A stretch of DNA of 64,000 bases from Lantana camara (taxonomy: Eukaryota > Streptophyta > Magnoliopsida > Lamiales > Verbenaceae), in the NCBI GenBank assembly GCA_037501455.1, contig CM074858.1:47923001-47987000 (forward strand). The letters are read 5' to 3'. A model generated the notes under the pieces. The model ran no database searches. It saw only the letters and a program-made list of their open reading frames with translations, and was not told the origin of the DNA. This document shows, in pieces, positions 22,924 to 34,846 of the stretch; within the stretch, counting starts at the first letter, position 1, and each line of letters starts with the position of its first letter. Position numbers and translations under genes: made by a program.

Positions 22924-24850
22924 TGTTAGGAATAGTGCCCTAGAAAGCCGATTGTATATCCGCTTTGTGCTTTTCCTTATTGTAATCACAGACAATCTTT
23001 GAATAAAATAACGAATTGAGGCAACACTTCTTTATATGCTCTTGTTTGGTATGCGTTTACTTTAGCTGTGCATGTATGAGAACTCCCCTAATCCTGATGA
23101 CCTTAGGACTCTACCATTTAGGTGAAATGGTTCATGAAACGAGCTCTATATCACATAAGTCATGATTAGTAAAATACTCCAAGCCGATGAGTCCTACAGA
23201 CAGTGGGAGTGTCAACTTGACTCCTCTAAGGCTTGCTTGTGGGATCACGCCCTTAAGAAGGACCACCTTGTTTCATGGAGGTGCAAAGTGTATAGTTGAT
23301 ACGTGCGTGATACATGAGGGTGCTTACTTTAATAAGTAAGTTCACTGAGGTGCCCCGTGTGAGAACATTCCTAAATGGGAAAGGAAGTTTCTATTTCAGG
23401 AAATGGAAACTTCCAGATTAGGAAATATCTCACGAGTCATTGATGTGATTAATTGATCCTTAGACTTGAGGTTCCTTGTCACTTTATGAGTTAACTCTGT
23501 AGTCTTAGGTATAAGCTTTAAAGGGTGTCGTCTTAGACAACTGATTCAAGGCTTATGCTGGGGCTGCACAAGTGATTCATGAAAGTGAATGAGAATCAAG
23601 AAAGGACCTACACTTGCATTTGCAAGGTGATCTCTTATTGTGTAAGTCATTCATATGCCATATGGAGTCCTTGGCCAAGGCAGTAGATCAAGACATCAAG
23701 AAAAGGGTTTCTTGGATTGAGATCAAATGGATATGAAATGTACTTAGCTTTAAGACCGGATTATTAGGGTTCTAATTATTCCCTTACCCTAGATCTTGGT
23801 TGAGAGATAGTAAGTAGGAGGATTGTATCTCACATGAATCAATGACTTAAAGGTTCTGTCGAATCCGAACATTCCAATTCAGCTAGGGGTTAAACACCTG
23901 TTGCTAGACTATGGTCGTTTAATCTGTGGACTGATTAATTAATTAGTGAATTAATTAATTAGGGTCACTGCTAATTGAATTGAGAACCTAGAGGGTCACA
24001 CACAACAACTTGGTTACATGAGTTGAGGCTTGAAAATGATTAAACGAGTTAATCGGGCCAAGAGGGTTCCACACGTGTGAAGTCACATGTGTGGCTCACG
24101 TGCGTGACACGTGTCACACACGTGTGTATATATATATATGTTAAATAATTAATTAGTTAATTATTTAATAGACTTTGGTTTAATTTTGAATTAAAAAGAA
24201 AGTCTAATTTTGGAGAAAATAATCTAGTTAATTAATTGTGAATTAATTAATTAGATAAAAATAAGTTATTTATTTTATAATAAATAAAGTATAAAATTAT
24301 CCAAAAATAGTTTGGATATTTTTAGCTCTCTTAAAAGTTGACTTGAATTAGAATTCAAAGTCAAAGTTGGAAAATACTTGATCATCAAGTAATAGGAGAG
24401 AGAGGGACCAAATCCTTTATCCATTAGGACTAGGTTCGGCCGCCCCTCCCCTTTCCTATATATAGGGGAGCTCATGCTCCCCTTTAGAGCTAATTGACAA
24501 TTCTTGGTTCATGTGTTGAACACCTTCCTTTCTCCAAGAATAAATTAAACCCTAGGTTAAGCCTAAACACTAACTAGAGAACTAGCATCCTTACTAGTTA
24601 GATTGTGATCAAGTTGGTGGACTTTCTCTAGAGACTTCAAGTTAGAAGTTTGAAGATTCGAGCTTTACCAAGGAGAGGGGATCAAGCCGCGTGAAGAGCG
24701 TTCTTGGGTGGCTTGAAACGCTTCAAGAAAGAATAAAAGAAAAGTAAGTTTTCTATCTTTACGAATTTGGTTACACGATTACGAGTTCAAGGTCCTTTTG
24801 TTGGGAAAATTTTTTAAATTCCGCTGCTTTCTGATTCGTGTTTTCCAACA
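22924..24850 (+). repeat. Copia 3' LTR (1,927 bp)
   Basis: Same length as the 5' LTR and identical wherever I compared it, including the G-box block and the TATA region. It is preceded by the polypurine tract AAGTGGGAGA (22913-22922) and followed by the target duplication TCAAA. Confidence 0.95.
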
Positions 24851-26400
24851 TCAAAATCCTCCCTAACGGGATTTACTCATCAAGAATTTCGATAAAAGAA
24901 GAATCAATGGAGTTCAACACGGGACAACAGAAATTTAAGGGGGAGAGCACGACCGAGGAACAAATTGGACGATTGAAAAGGTGCTCGAAGAAATATTTTA
25001 GTAAGAATAATGGAATTGCAAATTAAGGAAGACCTGGAAGTCCTATTAGTGATGATCAGAGATAAATAAGACGGCTTGAATGGGTAAGTTGTTAAGAGGA
25101 GAGTTAAGTTACTAAATCCGGTTGAAGTCTATCACTAGGAATAAAGGAAATGATTTAGAGAATATTCTTATGTGTAGAATATGGATCTGGGATAACAAAG
25201 TTATAAGGGAGCTTCTGTGAACCCTAAGTCAGAATTGATAAGAGAGAGAGTCGAATCAAGTTAGCATATAATGGAATGAGGGCTATCAAGAGTAATCCAA
25301 TAAAGTACAAAGGGGATTCAATAATGACAATATTATCAAGTCTTCGGTTAGTCCCACGATAATTCGGAAGGAAATTTAAGAAGAAATCAAACCGGAAAAG
25401 ACGATCATTGGAGGATTTACATCAAACTTCAAAACACATCAAGAACATCCTATCTTCGATTCAAGAAATGTGGGGCCAGATACAGAATATAACCTTAAGG
25501 GGTTAAAGAGAATGAATGGATAACAGGAACGGAAGATGGAAAAGGATTCGTGTTAAGGTAGATCCTAATGACGAATACCTCAAGGTAGGGATTGAATCGT
25601 CAGGGTTGTCAGGAGTAGTTATCCACGAGGGTATTTCAAACTCCGATATGGGTAAGATAGTAGCTATGGACCTAACTTCAAGACGAATGGTCTAAGGGCA
25701 TTCGGGAAGTCAAATCCGGTTAATTAAAAAGAGTTGGTTGGTCAAATGAGGATTAAGGGAAATGGTGAAGACTGGAAGCAGTACTAGGCAGAAGGGATCT
25801 AAGAGTATAATCCTTAAAGGACTCATCAACTGTTTCATCGGGGCACCCTAGAGAGGTTAAAGACAAGCTGAGCAATGAGCCCATCCCCAGAACAGATCAC
25901 ACACTGGACAACTTACAAATTTTAATTTTTTTTAGCTGCGGTGAACGGTACATAAAACATTCATGGCATAAGCATACCTACAATTTAATTTAAATGAATC
26001 TTGATATTCTGTACCTTATTAATTGATTATTTTCGTTGTATTCGGTTATGTTGTATTTGAGGTTTATTACATGTCCTTGTGTGATTCTAGATTTTGGGTT
26101 TTGCGTGTGTTGCTTGGGAGTATTGGAGACTTCCTTGTTTACTTATTTTTGTTTGAGAGACGGGGTGCTCTCGTTGTTTCTAAGAGACGGGGATTCTCTT
26201 ATTTTTGTTTGAGAGACGGGGTGCTCTCGTTGTTTCTAAGAGACGGGGTACTCTCTTTGCTTGCGAGGGACGGGGTTCTCTCATTGTTGCTCGAGAGACG
26301 ACGCTCTCTCCTTGTTGTTTGCGAGAGACGGGGAATCTCTCATTGGTGGTTTTAACCGTGCAGTGAATCCGAGGACGAATTCTTTTTAAGGGGGGGAGAT
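24851..26400 (+). other. Element A internal region, right part, with hairpin array and polypurine tract
   Basis: The region resumes element A after the Copia copy of TCAAA. At 25516-25749 an ORF remnant (GRWKRIRVKVDPNDE) with an in-frame stop at 25693-25695 is homologous to the ORF at 48233-48457 of element D. At 26155-26341 lies an array of seven GAGAGA/TCTCTC hairpins. The polypurine tract AAGGGGGGGAGA is at 26388-26399. The ORF at 26023-26355 mostly translates the hairpin array and is not a gene. Confidence 0.75.
26155..26341 (+). repeat. Hairpin array before the element A polypurine tract (7 units)
   Basis: Seven short units each form a stem of 5-6 bp around a CGGGG-type loop, for example GAGAG-ACGGGGTG-CTCTC (26155-26172), AAGAGA-CGGGGAT-TCTCTT (26182-26200) and GAGAGA-CGACGC-TCTCTC. 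Spacers are T-rich (TTGTTTCTAA, TTGTTGC). Differences in one arm are usually matched in the other or form a G-U pair. Homologous arrays are at 31572-31739, 42899-43066 and 47593-47810. Confidence 0.8.
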
Positions 26401-28596
26401 TGTAACGCCCCGGTTTTTCAATTTTATTAATATGTCTGATTTGCTTCTAAATTGCGCAATTAAATTATTTAATTATGTGATTAATTGTTTTTACGCGTTT
26501 CATATTTAATTTTATTATAAATTGTTATTATTTTATTTTATCATATTATATTTTAATTCAATATTATTTAAAAACTAATTCGTATTTTAAGTATGAATAC
26601 AAATATATATATATTTCTTTAATTATTGTTAATTCAATGGTTATTGTTAATTATGTTGCTAATTATGTATTATGTTAATTAATCATGCTTTAATTAATTA
26701 ATTACGTGACTTTAATTATGCTTAGAAATTAATTTGATTTATTTAATTAAAATACTTATGCATGAATTTTAATGTATATATATGCATGAATTGCGCATGC
26801 TGTTCATTTTGTGTTTCGTTCTTATATGAAATGATATCGAATTGCCACGAATTTGTAGTATGTCGTAAATATATGTGTCATGAACATGCTTTTATGCTCG
26901 GTTTATGTTTTCGAATTCATTTGATATGTTAACGAATTTAATTTGTTTCGAGGAACCAAAACGGGGGCTAACGAGCACTTAGCGTACCCTTGGTTCCGAA
27001 TTTAATATCTTGAGCTCGGGAACTCGGATTCGAGTTCCGTCAACTCCGGTGAACTCGTAATGAAAATTCGAGTTTAGTAAACTTAGCCTTATATTTTTCC
27101 TAAGTCATTTGAACCTCCGAAATTCAATCGAAAAACGAGGCGCCGACCAAAATGACCTTGTTGCACTAAAATGACCATATCTTGCTCAAACCTTGACCAA
27201 ATTAACTATGGTTGGATGCTATGGAACCCTAACTCAACCCTCTATTCATCCATTAACCCCCCAAACCGAGATAACCCTCCCCATCTACTGAAAATATCTC
27301 AAACATTTTCTACTTCCCAGTCTCTCCCGTAACTCAAGCTTTGCCATGAGATTCAAGCTCAAATCTCCTTCCAAACCTCCATTAATCTACAAGGTAAGCT
27401 TGGATATGTTATGTACATACTATATGAGTCATTTTCATCCTTTCATTCCCGAATTTGAGCATGAATTCATGATTTCTGGGCTGGTTTTCCAAAATGGAGT
27501 AATTTTGGGCATTTCTTGATCTCCTTCGATTTTTCATGGTTTTGATTGATTCCAAGCTTGAGATTGATTGTTTTGACATCCTTATATCATTTATGGTCAT
27601 TGATTTCATGGTGGTTGAGATATTAACGAGTTTTCATTTATGATACTTTGAGAAATTTACATGAAGGTCACGTATGACTGCTATACTCGGTTGAACTCTT
27701 CTTGGAACTGAGATATATGTTGAAATTGTGTTTCTTGGATGAGTATTTATTAGCCTAAACTGATATGAATGTGTGGAGTGAAGAGAATCCCTCATGCCCT
27801 GTTTTCCCGTGACTTGTTGCTCTGTTTTTAGCTTGTATTGTTGCTGTCACAGCTGCTACGTTTCTCCATGCTTTTGCTGTCCACTTTCATGAGTTTGTGG
27901 GTTGTGTTTTAGCTGAGTTCTTGCAGCGTTTCAGGCCTTATTTGGTTGCCTTTCTTGCTTGCATTTCATGCTGGAGTTACTGCCCTTTTTCTGCGCCTTT
28001 TACTGTAAAAATACAGGGGCTGCTGCTGCAGAGAGACACGGGTGTGTCTCTCTTGGCCTTTCCAGTGGGAACGGGGATGCGAACTGGCCAGGACTTGCTG
28101 TACCGAGACACGGGGGTGTCTCGGTCTGGGCTTGGGAGGTGACACGGGGGTGTCACCCCGTTTTTCCTGACTCTTTGCTTGCGTTTTCTTTTCCCTGTTT
28201 GCTTGTTGGTTTAGCTGCTGTCGCTGTTCTTCTTGCGCAGGGGTGTTGTGTGAATTTTGTGCAGATTGGTGAAGAAGATACATGCATGGGTGTTCTATAT
28301 ATGAATGTATTATGTGTGTGTATGATTGCTATTTATGCATGGTTGTGTACGTGTGAGTGTGTATATATATATACATATATTTAGTAATTGTGTGTGCATG
28401 TATTTCATTTTAATTGCATGCATGTATATATTATATATTATATATATATTTGTGTGTGTACGTGCATGCATGGGTAGTATTACATATGTAGAATATATGT
28501 ATTAATTATGTTGATACATATATTAGGCATGCATGATTATATATATATGTATTAGTCATATCAATTGTGAATTATGCATGCATGTATGAGTACGTG

Positions 28597-28643
<47 letters not shown>

Positions 28644-30586
28644 TTATGTGTTATTATAACTGTTATATATTTAATATATTACATATGTTTATTATATGGT
28701 ATAATTATTATATATTTTGGATATTATTTGATTTAATTCAATTGTTGATTTTAATTGATTTCTATTTCGCGTATTTATTCTACCGACTATTGATTGAACG
28801 TTTTATTTATTTTATTCCTAAATGTGAATTTGAATATTATGTGTTATGATTATTGAATGAATTCTTAGATTAATTAATCACTATTTCCCGTATTTAATTT
28901 ACCGATTATTGGTTGAACGTTTGAACTATCTTATTTCTTATTGTAAATATGAATATTATTTGTTATGATTATTAAATGAATTCTCAGATTTAATTGATAT
29001 GAACTATGAATTTTTGAATTTATGAAATTGAATGAAATGAACGAACGAATGATTTGATTATATGTTTTAAATTCCTTAATAGTGCACATGAACATTTTCA
29101 TGACTGAATACGATCTTTTATGCATTCATATCATGATCATTACATTGCTGAGCGTCCTATTTGGTTCATTTGGAGTCTCGAGTCTCACGAACACGTCATA
29201 TTATCTTTTGTACAGTTTATCTCCAGGGTGGAGAGATCTTGATCGTTCGGGCACTTGGTACTCGTATCCTTGTATCGTCACGGTTCAGGTGAGGGTGTTT
29301 TCGTTCTAGTTACGTATGAAATCCTACAACCCTTATGTGACAAGCTTTGGCCAAAACCTTATGGTTTATATATGTACTTTCAAAGTTAAGTTATCGAGTA
29401 AATGTTGATCGAGTAAACCCCTTTTTAAATGATTTATAAATTATGTTATGTACTTATGAATTGGAATGTTTGGCGAGACACATTTATGATTTATGATTGT
29501 ACGGGCCCCGGGACTTAGTATATGTGGCTAACCGAGGAAGCAAGGGCTGACGGGGATCCCATATACTAGTTCCAACTTATGTACGGTGATACCGGCCCTC
29601 GCTAGGAGGTTTAGCGGGGAATGGGAGCTGAGTGCCCTTGGGGGAGTCATGAAACCCCATTGGCCTATGTATGAGGTGGTCGGGTCTTGCTAACCCTTCC
29701 GCCACCCGGAGGAAGAAGGTTGGAACTCGATTTATGATTTATAATTATGTTATATTATGATTGTTATGCACCGTGTGGGAAAGCCGGGACACGGATTGCC
29801 CAAACGAATATGTTTATGTTATGATATATGGTCTGTGTGTACTATGATATACTGCATGATCGCCTAATCAACATATTAATGATATTTGTCGTACACGGTC
29901 GGAGTTTGGTTGGAGGTTGTGCACGCTCACTCGCCGAGCCTTATGTTTATATATGATTTATGAATGTAATGAAATAATATGATTAGTCGTAAAATCCGAG
30001 TATTGCTTGATCATTCTCTTGCCCTTTTTGAGAACTAACTTTAAATAAAACCTTTACCCGGAATTTATGACTTGCATGTGCATGTTTCTTATATTTACGT
30101 ATTGCTCCTGCTCACTCAGTCTTCTAGAGACTGACCCTCTCCCTCCCCAACACTTTAGCGTGCAGGTTTGGCTTGGAGTCTCGAGCTAGGCGGAGTTATG
30201 TTGAGTTTGAGTCGGTCAAGTTAAGTTAGAAGCGTCTCTGCATTCACCTTATGCATTTATGTTGTGATTGATTCGACATTGTAAGATCATGGAATTGATT
30301 CTTGTATAATTGCTATTGAATTGATTTTATTGGGCTTTGTTTTTGAGATTAAAAGAGGCCTGAAGAGCCCAAGTCTGCTTATGGTTGTATGTGTGAGTAA
30401 ATTCCTTCGAGGCACTATATTTTGTTGATTGGTTGTTGTTGCAGGGTCTAAGTTCCGCCTAGCTTAGGAGGGTTTTATGTTTGTCTCCCGTTCGCTATGG
30501 TTTGATACGGGTGCGGATTTACCATTTCGTTACTCGTGTTGAGCCATAGTGCGGGGGATGTGGTGCCTCCCGTGCGGGGTGCTACA
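26401..30586 (+). repeat. Element A 3' LTR (4,186 bp)
   Basis: It runs from TGTAACGCCCC to GTGCTACA and is collinear with 4952-9125, with scattered substitutions and a longer TA run near 28604-28635. The hairpin cluster is at 28030-28157 and the CAGTC hairpin at 30116-30134. It is followed by the target duplication AATTT. Confidence 0.93.
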
Positions 30587-30591
30587 AATTT

Positions 30592-31513
30592 CATACAAAA
30601 CCTAACTATTCATTCATCTCCTTTAAACTCCATGAATACACGCTTAAAATTAGGGATGCATGGTTCAAAATGATCATTAATGAATACGTATTACAACCCT
30701 AAACTCACCTCTTGAATTTGTTGAAGATTGGAAGAGATTTGAGCTCTAAATCTCCAAGATTGGCAAAGTGGCGAGATGGAACTGGAAGTCAGGGGTTTTG
30801 GCTGAGTTTTCTCTTATTTGTTGAGTATTGTTCGGCTTGGAGAGAGTAGAGGATGATAGTGGGTTGAACTAGGGTTCCAAGAAGTCTAGCCATAGTTAAT
30901 TTGGCCAAGTATTGCAGGAGATATAAGAAAAATGGTGAAGTGTGCCAGTTTTGCGGACGAATAATTTTCTGGTTGAATTTCGAAGGTCCAAATAGGCTTA
31001 GAAAAATATGAGGCTAGGTTCATTTAACCTGAATCGTCGATACGAGTCCAACAAAGTTGAGGAACTCGAATCCGAGTTCCCGAGCTCAAGATATCACATA
31101 CGGAACCAAGGGTGCGCTAGTTGCTCGTTAGCCGCCGCTTTGGTTCCAAAATCAAAAATAAATTCAAAACTCAATCAAATGAATCCGAAAACACGAAACA
31201 AGCACATAGACATGTTCATAATACATTAATCTACAACATACTAAATTTTCATAAAACTTCGAATTCAACTCGAATAGAAACGACACGCGATCATATCACT
31301 CAAGTGCAAAGCATTCAAGAATTCAATTAAAATTCATAATTCAATTATAGTATTAAATCCATTTTAAAAATATATTCACTAAAATGTACGAAATAAAAAT
31401 AATTAAAAATTATAATTATAATAAACAATTAATTACATAATTAATTAAGGTAAATGCGCAATTACGTAAACACATACATCATACTTGTACAATTGAAAAT
31501 TCGGGGTGTTACA
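30592..31513 (-). mobile_element. Element O 3' LTR, 5' portion
   Basis: On the minus strand this is the start of an LTR (TGTAACACCCCGAATTTTC...), homologous to the part of O's other LTR at about 37490-38344. It is contiguous with 4916-4951 across the element A insertion. At the left end the LTR breaks at the TRIM junction (4915/4916). Its true continuation appears to be 38816-39337, now lying in the opposite orientation. Confidence 0.82.
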
Positions 31514-31571
31514 ACCTCACCCCCTTAAAAGAATCCGTCCTCGCATTCACTGTTCGACTGAAAACAATCAA

Positions 31572-31739
31572 TGAGAGAACATCGTCCCTCGCAAGCAACA
31601 ATGAGATAACCCCGTCTCTCAAACAACAAAGAGAGAGCCCCCGTCTCTCAAAAGCAGCAAAGAGAGAACCCCATCTCTCGAACAACAATGAGAGAACCCA
31701 GTCTCTCAAAAGCAGCAAATAGAGAACCCCGTCTCTCAA
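31572..31739 (-). repeat. Hairpin array before the element O polypurine tract (6 units)
   Basis: Six units of the type GAGAGA-ACCCCG-TCTCTC as read on the plus strand, separated by short CAACAA or CAGCAA spacers. The array occupies the same place relative to the polypurine tract as in A, C and D. The ORF at 31509-31748 is a translation of this array. Confidence 0.8.
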
Positions 31740-33982
31740 AAGAAGCAAAAAGTAAACACCAAGAAAAAGTAAAAGATATCAAAACACGATTTACAATAAT
31801 TAATAATCACGTAGGTCACACAGGGACACGTAATAAACAACAATTACAAGTATAACAAGGAACAACGAAAATAATCAATTAGCAAGGCATATAACATTAA
31901 GAAATCATTTAAATTTAAATTGCATGTATGCATATGTCATGAATGTTTTATGTATCGTTCACCGTAGCCAAGAAAATTGAAGTTGACTAATTCATGGTAC
32001 AATTGTATAATGTGACCCAAGAGCTGGCTTGGTTCTTGAGTAGTCTTTAATGCCCTTAATATGGGTGTCCGGTTAACGAGAATACAAAGTTTCGGCTGGT
32101 CCTATTTTGACTCTTACCCCTTGATTACCTACTTCAATTCAGCGGATTCCTTGGAATTCAAATAATCTCTTAGAATAGCGGTCACTTTCTTCTCTAACTC
32201 CTCACCCTTAACCTCTACATCTTCCCTTGACATAATTAACTCTTTCAACCAATCAAACTCCAACTCTGCTTTATCCTACGTATCTTCGGAACATTCCTCC
32301 CATGAATCATGTTTGAATCTTCTATCTTTGTTGATACCCGAATTCATCATACTCAAGGTCAACTACTTTCAACGCCCCTTTTTTTTTTTACTAGATTCCA
32401 AATCTCAGGGTAATCACCTCCATGGCTTGCTTCTTCACGAATTCTTTCCTAATCAAGTTTCGATCAATCTTCTTGTGGATCATTTCTCTTCTTTTGTTGG
32501 AATTATCATTTAATCCCCTTTTAGCTCTTAGGCATGCATTCGGTTCCGGTCCACTTACTCTCTTAGTCGAAGGTTTACTTCCTTAATAAGTCCTGATAAT
32601 TCTCGAAATTTGATCTAATCCGCTTGATAATCACCATCACGGTTTATCATAATTTCTTTCCAGGTCTTCAAGGACAACAACAGGGAATCCAACAATACTT
32701 CACGTTGTTGATGTCATCGAGACAATCTTCAATACTCGGATAAAGTAGCCTTTCCTCGACCATCATAAAGTGGGATAATTTGGTTCAGCTTTCTTTCCCA
32801 TAGTTGATGTAAAATCTCATAGAAGTTCTTTTCATAATTCCAACATCTCTAAAATTTTACTAATTGTTGTAACCTATCGATAGGTTCCTTAAAAATCTTG
32901 GTTCCCACTTTCCATTTTGATTAAGGTTATCTTCATTGATATTCTCTTAGCAAAGCTGATTGCCACTTCTGAAAAATTCAGTTTGATATTCCGTCAATTC
33001 TCTTCCTATCACTATCATAGAGCTTTCATGTCTTGCTGAGATATGCATTCTCATTTTTCCTACTACAAACATCTTCTTCTAGTATAACTTTTGATCTTAA
33101 ACTCACCCTTTTGGTCGTCCTCTTTCCCCCTTAAAATTTTCTGCCTTCCCATGTTGAATACTATCCATCATTCTTAAATCGAAACCCTCAATCTCCCCTT
33201 AGTTATTCTGGGGTGAGCGACACCAGTTAGAAAACATATTCGGTGTCTGTCTCATTTTCTCATGGGGGGGGGGGGAGTGCTCGAATTACCGGCCCAGACT
33301 CTTCGTTATCCAATCTCTCTTTTGATTCTCTTGAAATCTGAGATCCCATTTCTTTTCCCTGCCCGATCCGAACAACTCGAAGCCCACTACAACTCTTAAT
33401 CTCTGGAATTTCATCCTTACTTCTGCATTATCCCCAATATCCAAATGTCCATTTTCGTCTTGGTCCGGTAGATCTTTAGTGGCTGCAGTAGTTAAAATAT
33501 TACTCGAGGAGGCATCCTAACACGCAGACATTAGAACGATGCATGGTGGTGAGGATGCCCAATGTGTGTTGCATATATTTCAATCAAGAAGATGCATCAT
33601 CAATTCATCAATTAAATATCAAAATACATATAGTCTGAATTTAATAACTAAGTACAATGTATGATGCACTTGCTATGAATGCATTGAACCTGTCACCATA
33701 GTGGTGTCTTTAGCACGCTATCTTGTCCTTTGATCTGGATGTTGTGAGCATAAGTCGTAAGGCTGAACATTGTTTGATCGTTGATGATGCTTCCCAAATG
33801 TTGACTTGCTTCCCCATAGTCCTCAAATCTCCATGGTCCGAGATCACGATCCCTTGAACCCAAATTCTTCTAGAGAGTAAATCTTTCAATGTTACCCGAA
33901 CTCTCTTCCATGATTGAACCCATATGATGTTCCAAACCCTACTCTTGGTTGTCACTCTGCTCAAAGTTCCCTTGACTATTCT

Positions 33983-34210
33983 TTATGAGTTCAATGATTG
34001 GATGAACTCATCCTCTAATTGCTTACACTCGAGCACATAATTTCCCGCCAACAACTCTTTGCCTTTCTTTATCGTTTCCATTTGTTGCTCCATATCCCCC
34101 AATTCGACCTCACAACATGACAACTCAGCTTGAGTTTGGAAAATAAAATTCAATCTGACCGAAGATAGAACTTTTAGCATCTTGGTTTTCCATGAACTTG
34201 AAATCGCCAT
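33983..34210 (-). CDS. Element O small ORF, possible accessory protein remnant
   Basis: A 75-codon open frame containing QAELSCCEVELGDMEQQMETI and a polar, Glu/Lys/Gln-rich sequence that could form a coiled coil. I recognise no family. The same words are visible in broken frames in element A (about 9948-10060, plus strand) and element D (about 49430-49560, minus strand). It therefore descends from an ancestral frame of the group and is not a chance ORF. Whether it is expressed is unknown. It could be a leftover of Gag or an extra retrotransposon ORF. Confidence 0.35.
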   Translation of the reverse strand: MAISSSWKTKMLKVLSSVRLNFIFQTQAELSCCEVELGDMEQQMETIKKGKELLAGNYVLECKQLEDEFIQSLNS

Positions 34211-34846
34211 ATCGATCGGTTCTCACTAACTCCTTCCAATTCGACTTCTTCTTTATGGTTTTTATCCTGACTTCTCTTTCAATGAGGCTCTTTGAAATGA
34301 TGAGAGAGCTTTGGTGTACTATTGTAAGGATACCAAAGAACATGGCTCCAATTAGAAAAGACCACGATCCCTAATCCTTGTAGGTAATCCCGCCTTCTAT
34401 CACGATGTTGAGTAATGAAATATAGCTTTATGTTGATAGCCTTAAGGATTCAACATCCGACTTTCCAATCCCATAATTTCGTAACCTCTTCATTGGTTTG
34501 ATAGAAGAAACTCGTTGTTGAGGTTGATAATAGCTTTATTAACATGGCAACAACCTATAACCAAAGATTCCACTTGAATATCGATGCATGTGGATTAGCA
34601 TATGCTTATGGCACATATTTAGATCAATTCACACACATAAAAAGCAAATGCAACACCTAAAGCAACGCAATTGAAAGTAGATCACATATAACAAGAAATT
34701 TCAAGCAATTAGTAACAATTTAACCATGAAATGCAATGCAATGCACACGTTGACAAGTTATTCCTATGCCGTATGACCAAAACTGACTCAATCACGACAC
34801 GAGAACCCCGGTTTTGCAACCTAGAGGCTCTGATACCACTTAAGGA

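Larger units (their letters stand above)
14784..24850 (+). mobile_element. Ty1/copia retrotransposon, young and nearly complete
   Basis: A 10,067-bp element with 1,927-bp LTRs (14784-16710 and 22924-24850; TGTTAGGAAT...TTTTCCAACA), a perfect target duplication TCAAA (14779-14783 and 24851-24855), an iMet primer site at 16713-16724 and a polypurine tract near 22913-22922. The LTRs have equal length and I saw no difference between them by eye, so the insertion is recent. The order gag, protease, integrase, RT, RNase H is diagnostic of Ty1/copia. The single reading frame 18987-22907 has two in-frame stops (19716-19718 and 21426-21428), so this copy is probably not autonomous. The lineage within Copia is not assigned. 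Confidence 0.96.
4952..30586 (+). mobile_element. Element A: non-autonomous long-LTR retrotransposon (LARD-like) with nested insertions
   Basis: It is bounded by a perfect 5-bp target duplication, AATTT (4947-4951 and 30587-30591). Its LTRs are 4952-9125 and 26401-30586, with a tRNA-iMet primer site at 9134-9145 and a polypurine tract at 26388-26399. Without the nested insertions the internal region is ~3.2 kb (9126-10326, 14333-14783, 24856-26400), shorter than one LTR. It encodes no recognisable gag, protease, RT or integrase. The structure fits large retrotransposon derivatives, which must borrow proteins from an autonomous relative. The end sequence GAGGACGAATTC..AAGGGGGGGAGA and the iMet primer suggest a Ty3/gypsy (Tekay-like) origin, which is inference. 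The two LTRs differ at scattered bases and in microsatellite length, so A is older than D or the Copia element. Confidence 0.93.
31514..34846 (-). mobile_element. Element O internal region (non-autonomous, no pol)
   Basis: These 3.3 kb lie between O's two LTRs. On the minus strand the primer site is at 34838-34827 (TGGTATCAGAGC), followed by the GGTT-GCAA-AACC hairpin (34810-34821). The region ends with a six-unit hairpin array (31572-31739) and the polypurine tract (AAGGGGGTGAGG) next to the LTR. No gag, RT or integrase is recognisable. The ORF at 33983-34210 (AELSCCEVELGDMEQQME) is shared in decayed form with A and D. A 12-G run lies at 33264-33275. Other short ORFs here are not supported. 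Confidence 0.82.

Noticed and set aside
26023..26355. 110-residue ORF with repeated RRGVLSL words, and similar ORFs at 31509-31748, 42887-43087, 47498-47776 and 47568-47861
   Set aside because: They are translations of the hairpin arrays before the polypurine tracts. Element frames, strand and repeat number vary, and no domain is present.
4952..30586. Element A read as an autonomous retrotransposon because a full polyprotein lies inside it
   Set aside because: The polyprotein belongs to the nested Copia element, which has its own LTRs and target duplication TCAAA. Element A's own interior is non-coding.
31560..31745. Regularly spaced short repeats considered as a CRISPR-like array
   Set aside because: Units are ~18 bp with 6-11 bp spacers, the spacers are near-identical, and the DNA is a plant retrotransposon. 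The hairpin-array reading fits all four copies.
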